The position numbers and the translations under genes were made by a program. Below the pieces are notes generated by a model. That model searched no databases. It had not been told where the DNA came from and saw only the letters and a program-made list of their open reading frames with translations. Positions 38,130-48,680 of a stretch of 64,000 bases of DNA are shown one piece after another. The DNA lies in contig JAKJHU010000061.1 of the NCBI GenBank assembly GCA_022316685.1, positions 3,719,709-3,783,708 of the forward strand, in the 5' to 3' direction. Source of the stretch: Progne subis subis. Its lineage: Eukaryota; Chordata; Aves; Passeriformes; Hirundinidae. How positions within the stretch are numbered: the stretch's first letter is position 1; each line of letters begins with the position of its first letter.

Positions 38130-38225
38130 AAGCCCCTGAGTGATTTTGTTGATTATGTACAGCATCCTGACATGCAAACTCACAATTTAGCCTGAAGACA
38201 TTTGCAATTAATTAATTAATCCCAA
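38130..38225. promoter_or_regulatory. Candidate homeodomain-site cluster
   Basis: ATTTGCAATTAATTAATTAA near 38201-38220 contains overlapping TTAATTAA units. It is preceded by GATTATGTAC and CATGCAAAC words. It could equally be a short AT-rich repeat. Confidence 0.2.
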
Positions 38226-39197
38226 CAGAAATTATCAAAACTCATTCACCGGGCATTGCACAGCCAGCAGCAAGCACGAAGAGACTTTTTAACCACGGAG
38301 AAGAAGAATTCTTCAAGCAGAAACAAAGCCTGCTGCAGAAAACAAAATGTAAATCTTGGAACAAAGAGTGCTTCCTGTTAAAGCATGGATGCACAGCGAG
38401 TTGCCCAGGGGTTGCACGAGGTCCTTGCAGACCTACTTTGATGCCAGTCACCTTTCCCTCAAGGCTTTGAGGGTTGTGTCTGGCCTCTGACATGGATAAC
38501 CACAGCATCTCAACCTATCACAGAAACTCTGACTTGAGAAATAAGCAGAAGATGCCCCAAAATCCTAAGGAGGTATTGATGTTTGGTGTGCCTTTTCTCC
38601 TGAACGGGCAAGAATTACACATTCCTTTTGCACAAAGGAATCAGTAGACAAGGCTAGGAGGAGCTCATTGAAAATCCTTGATTTTAAGGTGCTTTTCCAG
38701 CTCCGAGGATCTTTCATTAAATGCACAGGAGGTGCTCGCCCCACTTGTGCTTCCCAGCTCAGTTTGAGCGGAGCTGCAGCCCCTTTGGAGGGGCTGGGAC
38801 TGATCACAGGCGATGGCACAAGTCTGACATTTCTGCTGCACATCACGCGCTCGGGCAAGCCTGGGCTCACAGTGACTTGGCTGGGGAGCGAGAGACCAAC
38901 AACGCTGAGCTGCAGGAAGGGAAGGAGGAAACCCCATGGAAAATGCAGCTAAATACAGCTGCTAACAGCTGGGGGAGAAGATTGGGCATTAACCTCCAAT
39001 CCTAAATCACAGCAACGACGCAGCTCCGCCACGGCACCCACTGCAGCTCTCAGGATCCCTCTGCTAAAATCCAGACCAATCTGATTCCCAGTGGCCTTTC
39101 AATCCCACTGTGGGTGCTTTCACAAATGCATATTTTGAAGCTGCTGCGTTGACAGATCTGAGCAAGAGTGAAAACAAAAAGGCAAATCCAAGAACAT

Positions 39198-39329
39198 CCT
39201 TCTGTGCACACTGGTGCTGCGTAGTGCTTCAGCTCTGCTGGACTAAATCAGTTTCTGAATAGTTGATAAAGAGCTTTTTATAAGGTAAATTGTGTAGGTT
39301 AAACAAAACCATAGTAATCTGGGATCAGG
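39198..39329. repeat. Diverged repeat, copy B (unnamed family)
   Basis: This is the partner of copy A, in the same orientation. Block 1 is 39233-39262 and block 2 is 39273-39285. Block 3 is 39316-39329. A 10-base insert (TTGATAAAGA, 39263-39272) separates blocks 1 and 2. Spacing between blocks 2 and 3 is shorter here (30 bases) than in copy A (48 bases). Sequence on either side does not align, so the duplicated unit is short. No open reading frame is shared between the copies. Confidence 0.75.
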
Positions 39330-40044
39330 GAAAAAATATAAAATATCAACAGCCACAGAACTTGAAGTGAAATATTTCAGAGCAAAATTTCAATTTAGTC
39401 ACTCAAAGTATTTTGTTTCAATGGAGGAGTGTCTCAGTGTTGACTGTTTTACCCTTTTGTAATACAAATGTTCTAAGGGAAAAGCTGCTCTGAAATTTGA
39501 AATGTAACACTCTTAATTTCTTTGAATAAAATTTCATCAAGACCATCACTACTTTGTAAGGGAGCAGGGGGTAAGTCATTTGGACCATCCCAAGGTTTGG
39601 TTTAAACTATGTTTTCGTGCAGAAAATGCTTTTGCCAAAAGTTTTCCTTCATCCAGTTTGGTTTTCTTTGTTGCCTGCCAAATCCACAGCAGGGATTTTT
39701 AAATTTTTATTTCCTTTTCCTGTGATTTTTCCCACCCCACCCCAGGAACCTCTCCCCTCCAGAAGCTCCTGGTTTTGCTCTCTGGTGAGACCGGAAGCGC
39801 GACTCTGGGCCACCTCAAAGACCATCTGCTCTGCAGGGCCAACCAGCCTCTGCTGGATCACGTCCTTCTTTCCTTCCCTGAGATGCTCCAGGGTGAATTT
39901 TGTATCTTCCTGGTCCAGTCCAGCGTCAAACTCCGCTGCTGGAGCAGTAGGAATGTGGCAGGACTAAATCAGGGCTTCCCAAATAGATTTCCTACATGCA
40001 AAGCTGTGATATTTAGCCACTTCTTGCCCTCAAATCAGGCACGT

Positions 40045-40250
40045 GGGGGTGGCTGTGGTGGGTCTGAGGGACACCAGATATCGGTGTTTGCAATAGAACA
40101 GAATATTTGTGCTGACAATCTGACCCAAGCCAACACCAACCCCTCCTTTCCCTTTGGAACTAGCCACCACACCTGCCACTAACCCACCTAAGGGCCACCA
40201 CACCTATTTAAACTCCAGCTCTGCAGAGAGAGTTCAGTGCTTTGTTCTCA
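40045..40250 (+). mobile_element. Possible degraded LTR fragment (weak)
   Basis: A 12-bp direct repeat (GCCACCACACCT at 40163-40174 and 40194-40205) runs directly into a TATA-like CTATTTAAACTCC (40204-40216). A short pyrimidine- and purine-patterned leader follows. A TGTGGTGGGT motif near 40054, a common start for avian retroviral LTRs, lies upstream. No paired LTR, primer-binding site or retroviral ORF is visible. It may instead be ordinary unique sequence or a degraded DNA element. Confidence 0.2.
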
Positions 40251-41534
40251 TCTGTAATGATTTTTTCTTCTGAAAATTTAACACAGAATTTAAAACAGAA
40301 TTTGCTCTTCACAGCACAGACAATATTTCATTAATAAATTCTTCACTGGGATCTCATCCCATCCCATCTCCTGTCACATGTGCAGGAGCCACCACGATAT
40401 GATCAAAATTTAAGGTTCTCTACACACCAAGTTCCACTACAAACTAAATACACAACAAATTATTTTTTGTCTCACCCCTAACAATGTTTTCGAGAGGCTT
40501 CTTTTATAACTTTTACATTAACTTTCTCCTTCAGGTCTGGGACACTTTAAAGAATCGATTAAAATAATAACTTCCTGGTTATGAGCCTCGTACATTGTGC
40601 AGCTTAACATTTTAATTCCTGGTGGTTAAGGCTTCCTCTGCATCTCACACAGCACTTTCCCAGTTGCCTCAATTACTTTTCAAGCAGCATGTACGTAATA
40701 AGGAATAAAGCAGCGTGTGATTGGACAACTGAGCACAGCACAAGGAATAATTTGCTGAGTTTTGTTTATGCTGGATGTTGAGAACCCATTGTAAAAATTA
40801 AAGGGAGGAGGTTTAACCCCTGAGCCTGCTGGGCATTTGCACATCCCCACTTCCTGCTCTGTTCGTTAACCAAACGCAAACCAGTCCTTCATTTACATTT
40901 TTATTCCTTCTAAATATGCCTGTGTTTAGGACACAGAGAATCTAAATATGTGCAAGATAAAAAAAAAAAAATGCATTAATGGTATAAATCTGTCCAGAGC
41001 AGCTCCCTGGAAGCACACATGGAGAACACGATGATGCAGTTAAGAAATCCAGCCCCGGGATTGCAGGTGTCCGTCACAAACAGGCATTAATTAACATTAA
41101 AGAGATGTCCACACTGAGCAGACGATAAAGACACTCTGCAGTTCCCAAGGCTGATATGAGGATGAGCTCTACAAGTCACCTTCTTTTAAAAGAAAAAAAA
41201 AATACTGAGAGGGTTTTACCCTTCCAGCTCAGTTCTAGAAAGGGGAAGAATTTCTCTTGGTTTTCCTCTTTTAAAATATCAGAAGGATCAGTTTCCATCT
41301 TCTCCATTTTTGATGGGCCCCTCAGAGGTATCTGATGGGTTAAAAACTCCAAAAGAGTGGCCAGGCAGTGGCAGGGAAAAAAGCTGAACTGCCTACGGAA
41401 ACCAGGGCAGTTCAGGGAGTGAAGATCCCCACTATTGCCCAAAGCTGCCTTTTTTTCCTTCATTATAATTTCACCAATCTTTGCTAGATTCCAGATGCTT
41501 CAAAGTCAAGTGAGATTTGACTGGATATATGATG

Positions 41535-41550
41535 AAAAAAAAAAAAAAAA
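41535..41550. repeat. Poly-A tract (A16)
   Basis: Sixteen consecutive A, preceded by GATATATGATG. Simple sequence only. Confidence 0.95.
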
Positions 41551-43555
41551 TCCATAAAATCCCTAAAGGAATCCTCTTTAAACATCTCGCTACAGCTTTG
41601 CTATGACCATAGACATTGTCACCAGAATATTTCCCTGATGTCAGATATCTGTGATTCTGTGATGAGTATTTAGGGCCAAATTCTCACACAGGTGTCTCTA
41701 GCTGTCACTACAAGGAGCAAAAATGACCCTTATGAACCTGCATATGCACCAAAGGAGCAGCACCAAGCCAAGGAGTGCACATGTTGAAAACTCAGCGAGG
41801 ATTTTTTTTTTCCTGCACTTAATGACACAGAGAAAACATTGTTTCTCCTGTAGCCTCAAGAAAGGAAGTACTAAAAGATCATTTTTAAGTATCATAACAA
41901 TTTTCACACAGCAGCTTCTGTGAAAAGGGGTCCCAGTTATTTAATCCTCTGAATGCAAGCAATCCTGGGATGAATCCATTATGTGAGTTCCAAAAATTGA
42001 AACAAGAGGCACAATTCAGGCCTAAGACAGACTGCAATTTACCTCCCCAATCCAGTAGCTGGAGGCTTCAAAGGGAAAGTACAGCTGAGAAGAAAGAAAA
42101 ACACAGTGGAACAAATTATCCACCTAAATGATGTAGAGGGACTGGAATCCGGCCACAACTGTAAGATTTAGATTTCCTATACTGTAAAGGAGAGTGTAAA
42201 ATACAGTGTGACAGGTTTGGTAAACTAAAGGCCCAGCACTCTCTTCCACCCTCCAAACAGAGATATCTTTGCAGGGATTGTTTGAATCAGAGTGGGCAAA
42301 GGAAGGGAGTCAGAGCTCTGCTATTCCAATCTGACATGTCTCTAATTCGTTAAAGACAGCAGCCAACTTAGGAAAGCCACAGAGAGCCACCCTGGGCCAT
42401 CAGGCCACCCCTGAATTTGCAGATCTTCCCCTTATCTGTTGTAATCTGTTTTGAATCCAATCGCCTATGTTTGAATAAAACCCTTCTTTTAGAATAACAT
42501 CTTGATTGAGATGAGAAACTGTGATTTCACTCCATAATTTTTCTCCCCTCAAGGCTCAATGCCCTGTTACTTGATGCTTTACCTCTAAGGTGAACTTAAT
42601 GGGTTTTTCCTTCACTCTTTGGATCTTCCCATGTCTTTCTTCACTAGATTAGAAACATATATTGCAAACTGTGCCCTGGAGACGTGCAACCAGGTCACCT
42701 CCCTCCTTAAAAAAACTCAACAGTCTGAACCCTTCCGTTCACACAGCAAGGAATATTCTTCACAAACACAGCAATACTTGTGAGCTTTTTCACTCCTCTT
42801 CCAAAAAAACCAAACCAAAAAATTCATCTGTCTTTGCTCTACTCTCCACACTCTGACACAATGAAGGTCCCTCCCTTGCAGGCAAAGCTCACAAAAACTT
42901 CAGCCACAATTTTAAGGTGGGTTCCACCGGCGAGGGGGAAGCTGCTGCTTTGCACATCACCACTGCACTCTTCCTCCAGTGGTAGTTACATGCTGCTAAC
43001 TGTTCATTTGAAATTTTCAATCTCATTTCTGTAAAATGAAACCAAAGTGCCTGTGAGCATTGATGAGAAGGAGCATTTAGTGCAGGTGAAAAGAGCAAGG
43101 ACGATTCACAAAGCTTTGCACAAATCCTCTGCAAGGCACCTTCCTGTAGCTCCTTTCTCGTGCAGGTTTCCATATTTCCACTACAAAATCCTAATTTCTC
43201 TCTCATGTTTATCTCCTTTCACCTTTCCCAACAAATCTTTGCTCTTTCTTGAAGGTTATTTGCCTACGTGTCAGTCACATTCAATTCAAAAACTGCGTTC
43301 GAATAGAAAGAGAGGAAAGATGATTAATTTATTGTAATAATAAGGAAGATTCAAAGAATTACTTGTTTGCAAAACAGCTATTTTTCCTAAATTTACAAAG
43401 CAGTGGCCAGAGCCAAGATGAGCTGCTCTTCTCCACGAAATGCAGGCGAGCGCCGAATGGTTCTTTCCTGTGCCTTTATTTTACTAAACTCGTCACACCA
43501 GATTTTACACTTCCTTCTAAATTATGAGCAAAAAGATCCCTTTGTTTGTCATTTT

Positions 43556-44850
43556 TTCCACTTTGCTGGCTACGGACTGTGATCCAACAGTTCCCAGCTC
43601 CTGCTCACGGCAGGCTGAGCTCCTGGAGCCCTGGAAATGCTCCTCACGGGTCTCCAGGGCACCCTGAGCCTCCTGGGCATCGCTCACACCCTGCCCAGCT
43701 CTGCTGCTCGCCTCCCTCCCCACTGCCATCGCTAAATCGCTCCCCGCAGCCTGGGGAAAGGCGCAGCTCGGTGAGAAACGCTGGGATCTGTGTGTCTGCA
43801 AGCACCTGGCACCAGCCCCCATCTCCTCGCTGTGCTCCAGAGGCAGGGTGCCACGCAGGGACACGGCCCGTGGCCCATCAGCGCTGCTGTAAGGCTCAGA
43901 GCCTTTATTTGGATTATTTCACACACCTTCCCCTGCAGGAGCTGTCACCGCTGCCTGCCTGCCGTGGGTCACCAGCGCAGGGCTCCTTTTCCTACCTCGA
44001 GGCACGGAAAGCTGGTGGGTGGCTCAGAGAGCCAGGGGAGGAAATAATGCTGTGAGCATCGCTTGGTCTCAGTTCCTGTCCTGGAGGCTCGTTCTGTTAC
44101 TCACAAAGCAGCAGCAAACAAACGGGGAAAACTGAGCAGTACCCTCCCACCTCCAACAGACAAATAGAGTCATTTTTTCCCCTTTTTTTTTAAATAATTA
44201 GCAGGCCCAGTTTTATGGCTGAAGGGGCCTGGGTATCCCACAAGAAACTGAGCACCGCAGTGTATCTGGTGCGATGGGAGGAGGGCAAGAGCAGGGACAG
44301 TAAAACAAGAGAGCTTGAGCAGGAGGTCCTCGATGCACACCCAAGGCCTGCAGTGACAAAAGAGCACTGCCCTGCACTGCCCTGCCCTGGGAGCCTCTCC
44401 CAAGGTGTTGCTTGCCCATGCAAAGAGCCCTCATGTTTATGCATCACACACCTGCACACACACACACACAGGTGTGGCACTTCTAGGTGTGGGGTGGCCC
44501 AGAGTAGGGGTGACCTGCCCGGGCACTCCCAGCCCCTCTGCTTGTCCCAGCACCTCCCCGGGCTCTGCCTGGCCCTGCTGCTGGCTCTGAGTCACCTCCT
44601 CACGCAGGTCCCTGGTGCAGGGCACGGCTGAGGCGCTCAGGATGGGACCAGCACTCCCTGCCCTGGGCAGGAGCATCAGGAAAGGGGTGACACCAGGACC
44701 TCATGCCAGCTGAGCACGGACAGCTCGTGACAGGAGTGGTGCAGAGCACCCAGCCAGGCTCTGATTCTGTCCCTGCTCCCAGGGGTCACCCGGCAGTGCC
44801 AAAAACACCTTTACAAGGAGCCTTTTCCACTGATACTGGAGAAATCTTGC
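43556..44850. other. GC-rich block of about 1.3 kb
   Basis: Clearly richer in G and C than its surroundings, with scattered CpG and frequent CCTG, CAGG and CCC words. Large overlapping frames run on both strands (169 codons plus at 43546-44055, 138 codons plus at 44215-44631, 115 codons minus at 43517-43864), as expected where stop codons are rare. No domain is recognised. It could hold an unannotated exon or be a local composition shift. Confidence 0.6.
44455..44470. repeat. Dinucleotide microsatellite (CA)8
   Basis: Eight perfect CA units inside the GC-rich block. A shorter CACACA lies just upstream, near 44445. Confidence 0.95.
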
Positions 44851-45289
44851 TGATCTCGTTCACCTTAGATCCCTACACCCTGCAAACAAAGTGCTTTGGA
44901 AGCTGCCATAATCCCAGCATAATCTAATGTAGAAACATTTTTCTTTCCCCCTTCCTCTCTCTTTCTTTAAATTTGCCCTGATGTTTTTAATTTGTTGTGA
45001 GGGGGCAAAAGTTTTGGTGATCTTTTGGGCAGACACACACTATGCGAGTCCTTTACAAATACAAAACTGATTTACTCAAAATTACTGCGTAATTATTGAG
45101 TCGAAGAATATTTGGAGAAATGTGATTTCAATGCAACTTTTCAGGAAGCTACAGGGAGATTCCTCAAATAACTTTCATTTCTCAATGAAAAGATGTATTG
45201 TTGAAATTTTCTGAAGTATTTCCTTTTTTGTTTTGTTTTAGAATGGTGGCAACTTTGACACCCTAATAAATCTTGATGCAAGACTGTTT

Positions 45290-45560
45290 CAAATGTAATT
45301 GAACTAGCTGTAGGCTAGATTACAGGTGTCCTTTCAGACACTAACTTGCTGTATTTACATCTCGCTGCATCAATTGTACGGCTATTGTAAACTTTATATT
45401 ATGCAAGGTGTGTAATTACACAGCATCCCCAACTCCCATCACAAGTGCGCACCTGGCCTGGTTCTAACAAGCACATTCCTTCTCAAAATGACTACGTAAT
45501 TAGAAAATTCCACTTCTTGGCCACAGCTCTGTGCTCAGCACACGCAGATTTTACTGTGAA
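45290..45560. promoter_or_regulatory. Candidate conserved non-coding element
   Basis: Repeat-free, balanced-composition sequence with a perfect 14-bp palindrome, TGTGTAATTACACA (45409-45422), centred on a homeodomain-type TAATTA core. Further words include CAATTG near 45371 and a second TAATTA near 45496. It has the texture of vertebrate developmental non-coding elements. That judgement is inference. Confidence 0.3.
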
Positions 45561-45939
45561 ACGCGTTACCATTTCTCTCACGGGGTCACTGGACACGCTG
45601 TGAGCTGCTCATTGTTTTTAATCCTAACATGACCTTTATACTAAATACAAAAAACAACCTTGGGATTGAAAAGCATGGCATGGTGTCATGAGCACAGAGA
45701 ATGATTTCAATGAGCCCAGCGCTGTTTGATCAGGGCCCAGTCCTCCCCAAGGTGCTGAGTCCTCATTTCCTGCGGGTCCCAAACTGGAGTTTGTGGTGTC
45801 CCAATTAAAACGGGAAAACGAGGCATTTAAAACCCGCAGCCACTTGGAGAACTCTCACTTTGAGGGTTTCCAGCTTAAGATATTTTGTCACTTATGACTC
45901 TCTTACAGGGCAACCTTCAAAACTTTGTTTTCCTGCATT

Positions 45940-45953
45940 CACACACACACACA
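45940..45953. repeat. Dinucleotide microsatellite (CA)7
   Basis: Seven CA units, continuing into AACA. Short simple repeat. Confidence 0.9.
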
Positions 45954-46316
45954 AACACTGCCAAAACTTCTGTGGAAACGCTGAAATGATAATTTTATCC
46001 CAGATTTACTCGAGCGGGTTGGTTAGAGATGTGTGTGAGGGTCTGTGCAGTGCCCCCTCCCACAAACAGGGATCAACGATGGTAAATATATTGATAAACA
46101 GCTGCTGCAAACATCAGGGAACACACTCTGGGTTCCTTCCTTCCTAGAAGGGAGAGGTCAGGAAACGCAGGGAAATTTACAGGAAAGTTACAGGACTGGG
46201 AATTATTGGAAGTGGCAGCTCTTTTCACACGTATTGTTGAGGACAGAAGGGAGATAATTGTAAATCATTACAGAAGAAAAAGAGCGCCGGATCCCAAGCC
46301 CACAGAAACCCTTTGG

Positions 46317-46357
46317 AAAAAAAAAAAAAAAACCAACAAAAAAACAAACAAACAAAA
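46317..46357. repeat. Pure A/C tract, 41 bp
   Basis: Sixteen A followed by AACC and spaced (AAAC)n-like sequence, with no G or T. It has the same polarity as the other A/C tracts. Confidence 0.9.
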
Positions 46358-46771
46358 GCAAACCAGCTAAAATAAATGCAAAAATGCTTTCCCACACCCC
46401 TTTAATCAGAATTTTAGATTCATCTATGTGATCTGTGAAATACTGGTTATCAGATTAAACCCCAAACTTCTCAGCTTAGTAACACAGCCCCACGAATTCA
46501 CATGAATAAAGGGGTCAGATTTATAGGCAGATATTTTAATTCTTAAACAGTAAACGTAACAGTCAAAGAGGTGGTTGGTTACTTACACAAAGGGAAGGCT
46601 ATAATTGTAACATCTTTGCTCTAAGGTGAATAATTAAGTAGATTCCACTGACAAAAGGATGAGAAGACTGTGCCTCGGGACATTTAGTCAGTAGAACTAA
46701 GCAACAGGTTATAGGCAAGCAAACAAGGCTGTATTTAAACACAAACCGATTGACTCGATCATTTTCAATGC

Positions 46772-46820
46772 AGGGGGAAAAAAAAGAAAAAAAAAAAGAA
46801 AAAAAAAGAAAAAGAAAAAA
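46772..46820 (+). repeat. Homopurine tract, 49 bp
   Basis: An A and GGGGG are followed by A runs interrupted by single G bases, with no pyrimidine for 49 bases. The interruption pattern resembles the tract at 16275-16317. Confidence 0.9.
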
Positions 46821-48339
46821 TTCCCAAATTGATTCCCAAAATGAGCAATCCTTGGGCAGTTTAATAGAATGAGGCAGAATGAATAAAGTCAAAGTCACAG
46901 ATATTGTTACAACTTTTTTTATGTCAGGGCATCATTTTACTCTTCTATGTGCTTTTTCCCCTTGACTCTCAATTTCTTCACAACAAAGGTGGCAATAGTA
47001 AAAAGAAAGAATATATTATATATTAATCCTATTCTTTAGTTAATGAAATCCTCCAATAAAGCTCAGCCATATTAGTGAATACATTTTGCAGATTTGATCC
47101 ATTGTGTTGAAAGAGATAAAAGAAGCCAGCTACATATTTGCATTCAAAACTTTTTTTTTCTTCACTGCAAGTGAGAATTGAAGTATTCATAAATAAAATT
47201 GTAAAGTTCTGTTGTGAGAAAAATACAGAAGTCCTGTGTGGTGATCCACCCAGAAATCAGAATCAAAGGAGCTGCCTGGGTCTGCAGCATTTAGCTGAGG
47301 CTGGAAATCATCTCTCCACTGTGTTGGTGCAGACCAAAAGCCAAGGAGAGGACAAAGGACATTTCCCCCAAAGTCTTTACCTATTCTTAGCATTTCTGCT
47401 CCTGCTGAGGCTGGAATCAACCCTTCTCCCAAAAGAATGTGGAGATTATCACCTTCACATCCTTGCTCTTCTACCTGTGGGCCTGGATCACCCTGTGATG
47501 GCACCACAGGAGCCCCTTTGAGGCTGCAGAGCTGCTCGGTACCTGAGCAGTGATCTAGCACCACGGTGCACAAACCACCGCCAAAAATCAGCCCCAGACG
47601 TTTGATGTCTCACAAATCCACCCTGCAGGGAGGAGGGCTTCCAGCTGCAGAGCCGCTGGAGGCGGTGCACGCTCCGGAAAGCCAGGAGTTCTGCCCTCAG
47701 AAACAATCTAAAGCCAGGCGGACGTCACCTTGTCTTGTCTTTGTGTCATCTGGGAGAGAGGGCGGGAGGTGGCTCTTGGATGGCGGTCAGTGAACAGCTC
47801 TAATGAGGCCTGGGTGGCAGATGGGGTCAGCACACACACAAACACTCCAGAAAAGGATCGGTCACTACACTCACATCCAGAATCCTGGGCACGCAAAAGG
47901 CAGGAAGCCAGTGGAAGGACTGGATGGGCTGGGCCCAGCTTCCATCCAGCAGGACTATCATCTTAAAAGAAGGATTTTTAAGCTTTTCTTTTCCATCTCC
48001 TATTAATTTGTTTGACATGACCTTATCAGGACTCTGCTAGTTATGCTCTGCTTTCCTTATGTAGTTGTTTTCAACAAAGTGAAACTGCATATAGTTGTCT
48101 CCTTCTGTTATGCCTTCACTTCTGCGGTGCTGAAACATTAAAACAATTTGAAAGATATGACAACGAAGTTCCTCAGTACAGTGAGCATGTGGATTGATAT
48201 GTTTTGATTTTTTTCTTTAGAGAACAAGACTTGTCAGTGCTCAACTAGAAAAGCTGCCAAACACATCATCATCTCTCATTCACTATGACCCAGGTGCTGT
48301 CAGCCCAAACTGACTGTTTTCAGTAAAAAGAAAAAAATC

Positions 48340-48680
48340 GCGCTGGGTGAGTTCAAAACGGATCCCGCGAGGTGCCAATTAGGAAGCATTTAAAGTGCAA
48401 ATTCGAATGTTAATTCTCTGAGTTCATTTGCTCTGTGTCCATTACCGAATCTCCAGTTTAAAATGCACTTTACAGCCTGATTCTGTGCTACACAATCTGT
48501 TTCTTCCCTGCTCCACATACCCTTACTGTTGCACGTAGGGCTAACAAATGCATTTAAATATTTGATTCGCTGCCATTAGCAAGAGAGAGGGAGAAGAAAA
48601 ACTTAATGATGGATGATATGATACGCTGTGCACAGAATGCCTTCATGCTATTCACAGCACATTATTATCAACATACCTCT
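48340..48680. promoter_or_regulatory. Candidate conserved non-coding element
   Basis: Repeat-free sequence with a CCAATTAG homeodomain-like word near 48376, TTAAAGTGCAAATTCGAA near 48391-48408, and AATGCATTTAAATATTTG near 48547-48564. No ORF of note runs through it. Regulatory function is inferred only from motif texture. Confidence 0.25.

Larger units (their letters stand above)
39330..43555. other. Non-coding, unique sequence
   Basis: No gene recognised. It contains the weak LTR-like stretch at 40045. 40230-41150 and 41500-42660 are AT-rich. A C-rich run near 39731-39744 has only three closely spaced C-runs, so it is not a full quadruplex motif. Confidence 0.65.
44851..48339. other. Non-coding, unique sequence
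   Basis: No gene recognised. Frames of 127 codons (plus) and 128 codons (minus) near 47138-47573 overlap antisense and show no domain. 46860-47130 is AT-rich. An isolated POU octamer lies at 47136. Confidence 0.65.

Noticed and set aside
39726..39758. CCCACCCCACCCC as a quadruplex-forming motif
   Set aside because: The fourth C-run is reached only across a loop of about 10 bases, outside the usual limit.
43517..44676. Several 115-169 codon frames in the GC-rich block
   Set aside because: They overlap in different frames and strands, which is the pattern of stop-poor GC-rich DNA rather than one coding exon.
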